Below, in pieces: positions 1-10,630 of a stretch of 64,000 nt of DNA; position 1 is the stretch's first letter, and each line of letters starts with the position of its first letter. The stretch lies in assembly GCA_947471745.1 (NCBI GenBank), contig CANJKZ010001038.1, positions 248,001-312,000 of the forward strand, read 5' to 3'. A program made the translations under genes and the position numbers. The notes under the pieces are model-generated. The model was not told where the DNA came from and searched no databases. It saw only the letters and a list, made by a program, of their open reading frames with translations. The stretch comes from Closterium sp. Naga37s-1. Taxonomy: Eukaryota; Streptophyta; Zygnematophyceae; Desmidiales; Closteriaceae.

Positions 1-200
1 CTCACCCGCGCCTGCCCTTGGAGCAGCCGCCCCTGCCTCACCCGTGCCTGCCCTCGGAGCACCCGCCCCTGCCTCACCCGCGCCTGCCCTCGGTGCAGCC
101 GCCCCTGCCCTACTCGCACCTGCCCTCGGTGCAGCCGCCCCTGTCCTTCACGCGCCTATCCTCGGTGCAGCCGCCCCTGCCCTTCCCTGCGCGCCGCCCC
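1..200. repeat. 36-bp minisatellite at window edge
   Basis: Units of 36 bp begin near 21, 57, 93, 129 and 165, and the array continues off the left edge. Because 36 is a multiple of three, all frames stay open, reading as Pro/Leu-rich or Ala/Pro-rich peptides depending on frame. The composition (GCAGCCGCCCCTGCC-like) resembles the GC-rich minisatellites in leaders of the copia elements further right, so this may be the inside of another element. No coding function can be assigned. Confidence 0.8.
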
Positions 201-683
201 TCTGTGGCCGTGAGGCGGCTTCTTCCCCGCCACCCCCCCCCCCCCCCCCCCCCCTCCTCCTTCGTCTCCCTGCTGCGCGTGCAGCCGTGGGGGGGAGGGT
301 ATGGAGGTGGCGGGTATGGGGGTGATGGGTGTGTGTGATCCCCTTCCCCTCCTCCTCCTTTCTCTCCCACTGCTGCAGCTGCCACTGGGGGGGGGGGTGT
401 GAGGGTGTGGGGAGCCGGGGGAGTGGCACTAGGGACGTTGAGGAGTGTGCAGAGGGGGTTTGGGAGCATGGGGGAGGTTCTAGGAGGCAGCCGCCGTGAA
501 GCCAGCAGCCTCACCTGCCGCCTCCCAACTCCTCCTCCTCACTGCCCCTCTAGTGCTGCTACTTGTCTTTATTTTGTGAACTTGCATCTGCTCTTGCCTG
601 CTGTTGCTATTTTCTTTGTCTGTGATGTACCCCTGCAGGTTGTGTCTTGCACTTGGCTATTCCTGCATGCAGTTACGGGGGGG
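201..683. other. Low-complexity region, no gene seen
   Basis: This stretch holds a pure run of 22 C at 233-254, G-rich low-complexity DNA at 290-480, and then ordinary mixed sequence. Short open frames exist on both strands but show no family resemblance. If the LTR proposed at 684 is real, this would be the 3' untranslated part of a retroelement. Confidence 0.5.
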
Positions 684-910
684 TGTCAGAATTATGTTGT
701 TAAAACTGCATGTAGTTCTAGCTGTAGTGTAGTTATTAACTTTGTAGGTGGTGCACCTCTTCATTTGTTTGCTATATGTACCCTCGTGCTATAGTGAACA
801 CCACCATTCTCGACACTCCTTGCCACAACTCACTCGACTCCCCTTGGCCTAGGCTACTAAGCCTAGGCCCTCACTTGAACCTCAATCTCACCTACCTACC
901 TACTCTAACA
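684..910 (+). mobile_element. Candidate 3' LTR of a left-edge element
   Basis: A run of seven G followed by TG directly precedes TGTCAGAATT, much like the polypurine tract plus TGTCA start of the copia LTRs elsewhere in the window. The segment ends CTAACA, giving TG...CA termini over 227 bp. A perfect 10-bp inverted repeat with a 4-nt loop lies at 846-869. The partner LTR would be outside the window, so the call rests on boundary signals only. Confidence 0.35.
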
Positions 911-1345
911 GTTACAGCTCGTTGATGAGGAATGGCTGAGCTGAGAGCCTAATGCTTGTACAAACGATCCGAATGAGGTGATGAACAAGCCAGTACCCAG
1001 ATGCATGAACCTCTCCTCGATCACTGAGAGCCAGGCGACGCGACGAAACCTGCCACTGGCATACCAGCGCAGCAACCACCAGTGTGGCATCAAATATGCT
1101 GATTCAGTGGTTGAGCAGCCATACACGTAAACGGAATTGGCAGCGCTGTCACGAGCCTACGCAACCATTGGGCATAGTGGAAGTTTGGTGCCACAGCATT
1201 GTCCAGCGGTGACACCGGTCTGAGCACCGATTGGCCACAATGGCATTTTTGGGCGTCGTGAGGTGTACAGAAATGTCCACGTCGACGAATCGAACTTGCT
1301 CGCTAACTCCTGCCATCTAGACAAATACGGATATTGATACAGCAC
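911..1345 (-). other. Coding-like block, unassigned
   Basis: GC content is balanced here compared with the AT-rich DNA to the right, and more than one minus-strand frame reads as plausible protein (for example 905-1126, and a frame crossing 1090-1290). No single frame runs through the block and no splice sites are convincing. It could be exons of a host gene or a gene relic. I recognise no family. Confidence 0.2.
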
Positions 1346-2953
1346 TGCAGTTTCAAGACCCCACTGTACACATGTTTCTCGAACAAAGACCTACCTGTTT
1401 ATATCCTTTTCCAGCCAAGATCCAGTTTCAAGAACCAACAAAGAATAACACAAATAGTCATGATAATAGGCGAAACCTGAACATTGGCAACAAAATACCA
1501 ACAAATGGTGTGGATAATAACTGTTTTTTGTATATTTCAAGTTATATACCTAATCCTTACAAAATCTGGATACAAATTTTTGTAAAACTTAACGTACGTA
1601 CTTATAATTTTCTATAATCCGTATATGTTTCCAAGCACATTTGTCATCTTTTAGCATCGAAACAGAATATATGGGGGAAAAAACAGTAATGTGTACCAAA
1701 TATTACTATGTATCACATTCTCATCCTTGCACATCAATTTGCTTTACATATATTGAAATATAATTATTTTATCTCATTCATCCCAGATTGGCTATAGGTT
1801 ATATCAGACGTTCTATTGCGATATCTCATTACATTACATCTCATATCAGATATATATCATTAACTGAATAAATGAATAGTAAAGGCATGTGATGGGTTAT
1901 ATCAAGCAAGCATATACCTTGTATTGTGCAAGCAACACAACCTTGCGTAGATAATACTCAAGCTAATGTGTCGAGAGGCTCTGCGCTGGTCTCTGCGCGA
2001 ACCAGCCGAACGTTGTTCGACTGCGAAGGTCGTAGATGTGCGCGAACTTCGCCTCATGAGGTTTTCGCGAAGTCAACCTGCGGAACGGCATCACGTGCTC
2101 GTTAGTGCACCGCTGGCGAAACCGCCGACACGTGTTATACCTGGCACATGCGCAATGTGCCTGGCGACGCGACCGTCTATCTGCACATACTTGGTATGTG
2201 CGCACATGTGCAGATGTTCACCTGCCTCTGCGGCTCTTGCAGACCGCTGCAATGCAACGTTGGGAAAACTACTCTGCTGCAACGTTGGCAAGCCGCTCTT
2301 CCACTGCGCTGGCAGAGTTCGCTCCGCAAAGGTCTTACTAGGTGTTGCGATGCCATTCTAGCTATATCGACTTGCATGTCTGTGATCTATTGTTATTTCA
2401 ATTTATTAGTGAAACTCTTGCCAAATATCGTTGTGAACACAGCAAGTTGTGAGAACGCTAGTACAACGCACAACCCCGCACAACCCCGTGCCTTCCTCCG
2501 TAGTCCACTCCCGTTGTGTAGTGACTCTCCGCATGAATGTTGACAACATCTGCCTTTAAATTATAGCATGCATCAGATGGTGATATTGTAATTAAACAAA
2601 ATTAAGAACATTTCACCGATCCTTCTTTAACAATGTTGGAATAACCGAAATGTTATTGTAACATTCCCGAAGGATCTCCACTCACACGTCACTTCAGAAC
2701 GAAGCAATGCGTCTGTACCAGTACCGCAATAGCTCATATAGAGCAAAACAGGTAAGAACGGAAGTGTTGATACTACGTGTTGCAATAAAATCAACCAGCG
2801 TATTATTATGAGAACCATATGGTTGAATGAAGATTGAAAGAGAATTCATATGCGGTAAGAAGAATTTGCTACTGAAATAATAACAGCAATTTGTATTGCC
2901 AAAGTATGATATTTCTCAGTGCTCTATGCCTTCCTTAAGTGATACAGCATTTA
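1346..2953. other. AT-rich spacer, no gene recognised
   Basis: Mostly AT-rich DNA full of stops in every frame. A more GC-rich island at about 1963-2361 is open on both strands and holds two near copies of a GCTGCAAC...GTTGG motif (about 2245-2295), but no recognisable protein. I see nothing else in this stretch. Confidence 0.5.
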
Positions 2954-3260
2954 TTATGAAAGTAGCATAATACAATAGCGCGATTGATCGGAGTTGAAGA
3001 ATGGGTGCGTGACTTGGCAACTGTCCACGTAGGCCAAATCGATGTGGAGTGCGATGTACAGCCACATGGCAACATCGCGAGATCCAGCCAGTCCCCGAGC
3101 AGCTGCCGCAGTGCCACAACCTGCAATTTCCAACCATTTCGATTTAGAAATGTCCAAACCCATCAGCACAGGAGACCCCGCCCCGTACATGGTAATTTCC
3201 AGAGCACCCCCTGCTGCTCCTGGAAATGCAGTTCGCCTGGAGGCCTGTCTGCGGCTGGGT
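2954..3260 (-). other. Coding-like open stretch, unassigned
   Basis: A minus-strand frame open over about 100 codons, with an ATG at 3190, reads as balanced protein-like sequence (aromatic, acidic and small residues mixed) inside AT-rich DNA. It is next to the 46-bp array and divergent from the calpain gene. No domain is recognised and no paired splice sites are clear. It could be an exon or chance. Confidence 0.25.
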
Positions 3261-3277
3261 CACAAACTTTCTGATGT

Positions 3278-3543
3278 CGTAGCTCGCCAGGTCCGAGTCT
3301 CTGAATAGTGTCTGTGTCTCTCGTAGCTCGCCGGGTCCGAGTCTCTGAATAGTGTCTCTAAGTCTCTCGTAGCTCGCCGGGTCCGAGTCTCTGAACAGTG
3401 TCTCTAAGTCTCTCGTAGCTCGCCGGGTCCGAGTCTCTGAACAGTGTCTCTAAGTCTCTCGTAGCTCGCCGGGTCCGAGTCTCTGAATAGTGTCTCTGAG
3501 TCTCTCGTAGCTCGCCGGGTCTGAGTCTCTGAATAGAGTCTGC
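3278..3543. repeat. 46-bp tandem array upstream of calpain
   Basis: Six head-to-tail units start at 3278, 3322, 3368, 3414, 3460 and 3506. The first is 44 bp and the others are 46 bp. The core GTAGCTCGCCGGGTCCGAG is nearly invariant, with changes mostly in the tail. 46 is not a multiple of three, so the short reverse open frames are not real coding sequence. The array ends about 420 bp before the preferred calpain start, so it lies in or near the promoter. Confidence 0.9.
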
Positions 3544-3965
3544 CATGGCGACCGGGGCGCGCGCAGCGATTTTCCGCTACGACTCTCTCGCCGCTGCCAA
3601 GGCGGCGGGAGGATTACCGCATCTGCGCCGCGCGTCCTACTACCGACTAGCCCCTTCCCCCTCCCCTTCCAGCCGCCTCTCCCAATCCAATGGCTCGCGT
3701 TTTCCGCCCATGACAGAGAATCGTCTCGTTGGCAGCCAAGAGGGGCGGAGACGCGCCACGCTACATCCCGGAGGAGCCGAAACTCAATGGTCATCCCGTC
3801 CTCTCACACCTCATTCTTAAGCACTTGGCAGCGTTTTCGAGTTATCCTTGGAGCTCCACATTGCCTCTTCGGCCTCATCTCGTCTTTCAACATTCCTTTT
3901 TTTTACTGCATCCACTGCAACACTGTGAGACGGAACCACCACCACCCCCTCCTCCACCCCCCACC
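3544..3965 (+). promoter_or_regulatory. Calpain 5' region and translation start context
   Basis: This region links the 46-bp array to the calpain start. It contains earlier ATGs, including one at 3729 in frame with the gene, and a C-rich tract at 3938-3965. The ATG at 3966 sits in CCACCATGG, a strong eukaryotic start context, and is followed by an in-frame second ATG. No TATA box is obvious. Promoter activity is inferred from position only. Confidence 0.4.
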
Positions 3966-5942
3966 ATGGCAGCAATGGCGGACATCGAGACGCAACAGCG
4001 GCAGGCGGGCGGCAGGTTGAACAACATGCAATCTAAGAACAAGGACAGCGGCAAGAACAAGGACAAAAGCTTATTTTTCCCAACTTTCCTGCAAACTGCA
4101 AGCAAGTCCTTTTTCGCGATGAAGCCACCGCGTGACGAGAACAATGCTGGTCTTGTCGTGCACGATCTCACCGAGATGAAAGTGCAGCGTGGCATGAAGA
4201 CGATCATCGCGACCGAGTCGCGCGATGCCGCGATCCGCGAGTGTCGTCGCAAGGTCGAGAAGATCTCGCGCGAGTGCCGCATGGACAACGTCAAGTACCG
4301 GGACCCGCACTTCGACCTCGCGAATATGCCCAATTTCTGTCTCAATGGGCTGAGGCAGCGCCACGAGGGCGGCGCGGGGAAGCCGGCTGCGGCGAAACGC
4401 GTCGGCGATCTCTACGATGAGCCGCTTTTCATCGTCGATGGCATCCGCGCCGATGATATCAAGCAGGGCGGCGCGGGCGATTGCTGGTTCCTCGCGGCGG
4501 TCGCGACGATCGCGAACATGCCCAAGCTGCTCGAGTCGATCTGTGTCGCGCGCGACGAGCGAGTCGGGGTCTACGGGTTCATCTTCTTCCGCGACGGCGA
4601 GTGGATCTCCGAGGTCATCGACGACCAGCTCTTCGTGACGCACCCAGACTACGCCGACGCCGACGCTGGCATGAAGCGCGTGTTCCCGACCGAGAAGGAC
4701 TACGTTCAAGCTGTCCAGCGCGGCTCGAACGCACTCCACTTCGCAAAATGCGTCGATTCGAACGAGACCTGGCTCCCCCTGCTCGAGAAGGCGTACGCCA
4801 AGGCGCATGGCGATTACTCCTCCATCGAGGGCGGGTTCACGGGCGAAGGGGTCGAGGATTTGACCGGTGGCGTCACGTCCGAGATCATCACGCGCGATAT
4901 CCTGGATAAAGACCGGTTCTGGACGGACGAACTAACGAAAGTGAACAAGGAACTGCTTTTCGCGTGCGCGATCTCTGGCGTAAACGCGGTCTCCGTGAAC
5001 GGGATCTTCACAAACCACGCCTACTCTGTGCTCCAGGCCGTCGAGATCAAGGGGACGCGTCTCGTGCACGTGCGCAACCCGTGGGGCGAGTCCGAGTGGA
5101 CGGGCCTATGGGCCGACGGCTCGCCCGAGTGGACGGCCGAGTGGATGACCGCGCTGAACCATCGGTTCGGGGACGATGGCGCGTTCTGGATGAGCTATGA
5201 CGATTTCCTCGCCACGTTCACGGAGCTCGATCGCACGCGGATCTTCACGCCCGAGTGGACCATGGCGCAGGCCTGGACCCACGTCGAAGCGCTCTGGCCG
5301 GCCAAGTTTGCGGAGCAGGAATTCCAGCTCACACTGAGCAAGCGCTCGCCGGTCGTGATCGTGCTGCAGCAAGTGGATGCGCGGTATTTCACGGGGCTTG
5401 AAGGGAAATACGACTTTCGGCTGCATTTCCGCGTGCGTCGCGAGGGCGAGAGCGATTACTATGCGCGCTCGAAGCAGACACTGACGATGAACCGGTCGGT
5501 GAGTAAGGAGTTGTTCCTGGAGGCCGGCACGTGGCGCGTGAGTGTCAAGGTCTCCCGCGTGCCGACTGATCGGGCGACGCGGCAGGACTATGTGAAGGCA
5601 TTCGTGAACGCGCAGTCGGCGAAATTCCTCACGGTCGCGGGAAATTTCGTTCACGCGCTTTCCAAGGCCGTGGATTCGACGCAGTGGGACGAGACTGAAG
5701 AGGAGGAGGTGGAGGAGGCTGTGGTGGGGGAGGAGGAGCCCGAGACGAAGCAGCAGGTGGGTGAAGAGGAGGGAGCAGAGGAGGAGGAGGAAGAAGAGGA
5801 GGACGACGACGCGGTGGATGCGGTGACAGCGGTTGGTGTGCGTGTGTACGCCGCGGACCCGGAGCTCAAGGTCGAGTGTGCGCCCATGGAGGAGGACGTG
5901 GTGCTGGGCTTGGACCCGGATGACACGTCCGTCATGGCGTAA
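3966..5942 (+). CDS. Calpain-type cysteine protease
   Basis: Encodes 658 aa from the preferred start. Papain-fold Ca2+-type (C2 family) peptidases cleave intracellular proteins. The core spans about residues 130-435, with Cys173 in the GDCWFLAAV motif, His351 in NHAYSVL and Asn371 in RNPWG. The spacing matches the calpain catalytic triad. Residues about 445-560 resemble the calpain beta-sandwich (domain III). A Glu/Asp-rich tail follows (about 576-617), and no EF-hand or membrane segment is visible, so this is not a classical penta-EF calpain nor a DEK1-like membrane form. The frame is open back to 3729, but the prefix is Pro-rich and not domain-like, while 3966 has the better start context. 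No intron is needed. Strong GC bias in third positions supports real coding. It is the only host gene I trust here; substrates and regulation are unknown. Confidence 0.9.
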   Translation: MAAMADIETQQRQAGGRLNNMQSKNKDSGKNKDKSLFFPTFLQTASKSFFAMKPPRDENNAGLVVHDLTEMKVQRGMKTIIATESRDAAIRECRRKVEKISRECRMDNVKYRDPHFDLANMPNFCLNGLRQRHEGGAGKPAAAKRVGDLYDEPLFIVDGIRADDIKQGGAGDCWFLAAVATIANMPKLLESICVARDERVGVYGFIFFRDGEWISEVIDDQLFVTHPDYADADAGMKRVFPTEKDYVQAVQRGSNALHFAKCVDSNETWLPLLEKAYAKAHGDYSSIEGGFTGEGVEDLTGGVTSEIITRDILDKDRFWTDELTKVNKELLFACAISGVNAVSVNGIFTNHAYSVLQAVEIKGTRLVHVRNPWGESEWTGLWADGSPEWTAEWMTALNHRFGDDGAFWMSYDDFLATFTELDRTRIFTPEWTMAQAWTHVEALWPAKFAEQEFQLTLSKRSPVVIVLQQVDARYFTGLEGKYDFRLHFRVRREGESDYYARSKQTLTMNRSVSKELFLEAGTWRVSVKVSRVPTDRATRQDYVKAFVNAQSAKFLTVAGNFVHALSKAVDSTQWDETEEEEVEEAVVGEEEPETKQQVGEEEGAEEEEEEEEDDDAVDAVTAVGVRVYAADPELKVECAPMEEDVVLGLDPDDTSVMA

Positions 5943-7109
5943 CTCGCGAATGCCTCCGCGGGTCAGGCCTCCGCTGCAGGGCGGGGCTGGGGTGGGGCTG
6001 CAGGGCGTACCTGGTGTGGCTGGTGTGAATGCGGGTGTTGGGGAGGTGTTGGGGGGATTGGGTGGGGGTGGGGGTGTGGGGGGGATGGGCGCAGGGGGTG
6101 TGGGAATGGGGGGTAATGTCGTGGGGGCGTGGGGTTTGGGGCAACTGCAGGGATGAGCATGGGGGTTACAGGGATGGGGGAAACTCTGGTGGGGGAAGCA
6201 CGTATGGGGGGAGTAAGAATGGGTGTAACAGGAACTGGGGGAACACGGATGGGGGAAACAGGAACGCGGGGAATACGGATGGGGGAAACAGGAACGCGGG
6301 GAATACGGATGGGGGAAACAGGAACGCGGGGAATACGGATGGGGGAAACAGGAACGTAGGCAATGCGAGTCAACCAGCGGTCAATGCGGGTCCAGCACTG
6401 GTCAACGTGGGTCAAGCAGCAGTCAACGTGAGTCAACCAGTGGTCAATGCAGATCCAAGTAGGGGAGCATCAGCGAATCAGGTGGAGACAGCTGTCAGCC
6501 AGCCAGGGCTGGGTGCAGGTCGTGTGAGAGGAGTTGATGTGCTACAGACAAGAAATGCTGGTCAAGCAGCAGTGAATGCAAGAGGAGGGGCAGTGGGTGT
6601 GGGTCAAGGCAGAGCGGATGTGGGAGCAGGGGGGGAGGGGTTCGGAGGGAAGCAGCGATCGTGGGGCTGCCATTGGTGGAGCGGCTGCTGCAGGGCCAGG
6701 CGAAGGAATGGAGCGGTGCTGTGGCGAGGGGAAAGGGAGAGGACAGCAGGCAGGGAGAGGAGCAGCAAGGGGAGCAAGGTGGGGAACAGGGAGGGGAACA
6801 GGGAGGGGAGGCGAGAGGGGAGCAGGGAGGGGAGGCGAGAGAGGGCCAGGGAGGGCGGCAGGTAGGGGATGAGTGTGCCGGGGGGCAGGGGCAGCGGAGG
6901 GGGGGTATTCACGCTGTCGCACCGCTGTGTGGCGGACGGGCCGGCAGGGCGGTAAGGAGGTGGCAGGAAGGGTGAGGGCAGAGGAGGGTGGTGAGTGAAG
7001 GGTGAATGGTACAATTCAGGCTAGCTAATAGTATCAAATGTGTTTTGACTATGCATTTATATATGAAATTCTATGCTCGGTTTCAATGTTGTAAAATGTG
7101 TGTGAAGAA
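5943..7109. other. Low-complexity 3' flank of calpain
   Basis: G-rich simple sequence follows the calpain stop. A plus-strand frame at 6029-6865 stays open for 278 codons but is built from the 30-bp repeat, a run of GTCAACnnGG-like units (6371-6450) and purine-rich GGGGAGCA-like DNA (6760-6860). I regard it as repeat-driven rather than a gene. The calpain 3' UTR must lie at its left end; no polyadenylation signal is clear. Confidence 0.5.
6161..6370. repeat. 30-bp minisatellite
   Basis: Seven units start at 6161, 6191, 6221, 6251, 6281, 6311 and 6341. The right-hand units are almost identical and the left-hand ones increasingly diverged, which suggests growth from the right. The unit starts GGGGGAAACAGGAACG. 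Being ten codons long it stays open (Met-Gly-Glu-Thr or Asn-Thr-Asp-Gly-Gly, by frame), but coding use is doubtful. Confidence 0.85.
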
Positions 7110-10100
7110 ATATATTGAGTGAGGGAGCGTAGACGGAGGCAGGGCGAGGGCATTCGGGCATGGGCTGGTGAGGGCTTGTGTGGGGAGGAATGGGGAGGGC
7201 ATAGGGGCAGAGATGAGTGAAAATGGGGGAATGAAGGCAAGAGGAGGGCATGCAGGCATGGCCTGGTCAGGGCGCGTGTGGGGAGTAATGGGGAGGGCAT
7301 AGGGGCAGGGATGGGTGAAAATGGGGGAATGAAGGCAAGGGGAGGGCATGCAGGCATGGGCTGGTCAGGGCGCGTGTGGGGAGGAATTGGGAGGGCATAG
7401 GGGCAGGGATGGGTGAAAATGGGGGAATGAAGGCAAGGGGAGGGCATGCAGGCATGGGCTGGTCAGGGCGCGTGTGGGGAAGAATGGGGAGGGCATAGGG
7501 GCAGGGATGGGTGAAAATGGGGGAATGAAGGCAAGGGGAGGGCATGCAGGCATGGGCTGGTCAGGGCGCGTGTGGGGAGGAATGGGGAGGGCATAGGGGC
7601 AGGGATGGGTGAAAATGGGGGAATGAAGGCAAGGGGAGGGCATGCAGGCATGGGCTGGTCAGGGCGCGTGTGGGGAGGAATGGGGAGGGCATAGGGGCAG
7701 GGATGGGTGAAAATGGGGGAATGAAGGCAAGGGGAGGGCATGCAGGCATGGGCTGGTCAGGGCGCGTGTGGGGAGGAATGGGGAGGGCATAGGGGCAGGG
7801 ATGGGTGAAAATGGGGGAATGAAGGCAAGGAGAGGGCATGCAGGCATGGGCTGGTCAGGGCGCGTGTAGGGAAGAATGGGGAGGGCATAGGGGCAGGGAT
7901 GGGTGAAAATGGGGGAATGAAGGCAAGGGGAGGGCATGCAGGCATGGGCTGGTCAGGGCGCGTGTGGGGAGGAATGGGGAGGGCATAGGGGCAGGGATGG
8001 GTGAAAATGGGGGAATGAAGGCAAGGGGAGGGCATGCAGGCATGGGCTGGTCAGGGCGCGTGTGGGGAGGAATGGGGAGGGCATAGGGGCAGGGATGGGT
8101 GAAAATGGGGGAATGAAGGCAAGGGGAGGGCATGCAGGCATGGGCTGGTCAGGGCGCGTGTGGGGAGGAATGGGGAGGGCATAGGGGCAGGGATGAGTGA
8201 AAATGGGGGAATGAAGGCAAGGGGAGGGCATGCAGGCATGGGCTGGTCAGGGCGCGTGTGGGGAGGAATGGGGAGGGCATAGGGGCAGGGATGGGTGAAA
8301 ATGGGGGAATGAAGGCAAGGGGAGGGCATGCAGGCATGGGCTGGTCAGGGCGCGTGTGGGGAGGAATGGGGAGGGCATAGGGGCAGGGATGGGTGAAAAT
8401 GGGGGAATGAAGGCAAGGGGAGGGCATGCAGGCATGGGCTGGTCAGGGTGCGTGTGGGGAGGAATGGTGAGGGCATAGGGGCAGGGATGAGTGAAAATGG
8501 GGGAATGAAGGCAAGGGGAGGGCATGCAGGCATGGGCTGGTCAGGGCGCGTGTGGGGAGGAATGGGGAGGGCATAGGGGCAGGGATGGGTGAAAATGGGG
8601 GAATGAAGGCAAGGGGAGGGCATGCAGGCATGGGCTGGTCAGGGCGCGTGTGGGGAGGAATGGGGAGGGCATAGGGGCAGGGATGAGTGAAAATGGGGGA
8701 ATGAAGGCAAGGGGAGGGCATGCAGGCATGGGCTGGTCAGGGCGCGTGTGGGGAGGAATGGGGAGGGCATAGGGGCAGGGATGGGTGAAAATGGGGGAAT
8801 GAAGGCAAGGGGAGGGCATGCAGGCATGGCCTGGTCAGGGTGCGTGTGGGGAGGAATGGTGAGGGCATAGGGGCAGGGATGAGTGAAAATGGGGGAATGA
8901 AGGCAAGGGGAGGGCATGCAGGCATGGGCTGGCCAGGGCGCGTGTGGGGACGAATGGGGTGGGCCTAGGGGCAGGGATGAGTGAAAATGGGGGAATGAAG
9001 GCAAGGGGAGGGCATGCAGGCATGGGCTGGTCAGGGCGCGTGTGGGGAAGAATGGGGAGGGCATAGGGGCAGGGATGGGTGAAAATGGGGGAATGAAGGC
9101 AAGGGGAGGGCATGCAGGCATGGGCTGGTCAGGGCGCGTGTGGGGAGGAATGGGGAGGGCATAGGGGCAGAGATGAGTGAAAATGGGGGAATGAAGGCAA
9201 GAGGAGGGCATGCAGGCATGGCCTGGTCAGGGCGCGTGTGGGGAGGAATGGGGAGGGCATAGGGGCAGGGATGGGTGAAAATGGGGGAATGAAGGCAAGG
9301 GGAGGGCATGCAGGCATGGGCTGGTCAGGGCGCGTGTGGGGAAGAATGGGGAGGGCATAGGGGCAGGGATGGGTGAAAATGGGGGAATGAAGGCAAGGGG
9401 AGGGCATGCAGGCATGGGCTGGTCAGGGCGCGTGTGGGGAGGAATGGGGAGGGCATAGGGGCAGGGATGGGTGAAAATGGGGGAATGAAGGCAAGGGGAG
9501 GGCATGCAGGCATGGGCTGGTCAGGGCGCGTGTAGGGAAGAATGGGGAGGGCATCGGGGCAGGGATGGGTGAAAATGGGGGAATGAAGGCAAGAGGAGGG
9601 TATGCAGGCATGGGCTGGTCAGGGCGCGTGTGGGGAGGAATGGGGTGGGCATAGGGGCAGGGATGGGTGAAAATGGGGGAATGAAGGCAAGGGGAGGGCA
9701 TGCAGGCATGGGCTGGCCAGGGCGCGTGTGGGGAGGAATGGGGTGGGCATAGGGGCAGGGATGGGTGAAAATGGGGGAATGAAGGCAAGGGGAGGGCATG
9801 CAGGCATGGGCTGGTCAGGGCGCGTGTGGGGAGGAATGGGGAGGGCATAGGGGCAGGTATGGGTGAAAATGGGGGAATGAAGGCAAGGGGAGGGCATGCA
9901 GGCATGGGCTGGTCAGGGCGCGTGTGGGGAGGAATTGGGAGGGCATAGGGGCAGGGATGGGTGAAAATGGGGGAATGAAGGCAAGGGGAGGGCATGCAGG
10001 CATGGGCTGGTCAGGGCGCGTGTGGGGAGGAATGGGGAGGGCATAGGGGCAGGGATGGGTGAAAATGGGGGAATGAAGGCAAGGGGAGGGCATGCAGGCA

Positions 10101-10625
10101 TGGGCTGGTCAGGGCGCGTGTGGGGAGGAATGGGGAGGGCAGGGGTGAGTGAAAATGGGGGAATGAAGGCAAGGGGAGGGCATGCAGGCATGGGCTGGTC
10201 AGGGCGCGTGTGGGGAGGAATGGGGAGGGCATAGGGGCAGGGATGGGTGAAAATGGGGGAATGAAGGCAAGGGGAGGGCATGCAGGCATGGGCTGGTCAG
10301 GGCGCGTGTGGGGAGGAATGGGGAGGGCATAGGGGCAGGGATGGGTGAAAATGGGGGAATGAAGGCAAGGGGAGGGCATGCAGGCATGGGCTGGTCAGGG
10401 TGCGTGTGGGGAGGAATGGTGAGGGCATAGGGGCAGGGATGAGTGAAAATGGGGGAATGAAGGCAAGGGGAGGGCATGCAGGCATGGGCTGGCCAGGGCG
10501 CGTGTGGGGACGAATGGGGTGGGCCTAGGGGCAGGGATGAGTGAAAATGGGGGAATGAAGGCAAGGGGAGGGCATGCAGGCATGGGCTGGTCAGGGCGCG
10601 TGTGGAATGGGGAGGGCATAGGGGG
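7110..10625. repeat. 98-bp minisatellite, about 36 units
   Basis: The anchor GGGCATGCAGGCATG recurs every 98 bp from 7148 (degenerate first unit) to 10570. One unit near 10140 lacks 8 bp. Every full unit carries four to five G-runs in GGGGAGGGCATAGGGG plus CAGGG on the + strand. Variant units recur at long range: the 7201 variant reappears at 9161 (20 x 98), and the 8821-9000 pair reappears at 10381-10560 (16 x 98 minus 8). Overlapping 92-aa minus-strand frames are an artefact of a unit length not divisible by three. The array ends three bases before the MITE target duplication. Confidence 0.97.
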
Positions 10626-10630
10626 ACTAA

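Noticed and set aside
3278-3543. Possible CRISPR-like array
   Set aside because: Units are contiguous with no unique spacers, and the genome is eukaryotic.
3729-3965. Longer calpain N-terminus starting at 3729
   Set aside because: In frame but Pro-rich and not domain-like; ATG 3966 has the better context. Kept as an open question in the gene entry.
6029-6865. 278-codon plus-strand open frame
   Set aside because: Built from the 30-bp repeat and purine-rich simple sequence; several frames are open here and no domain is visible.
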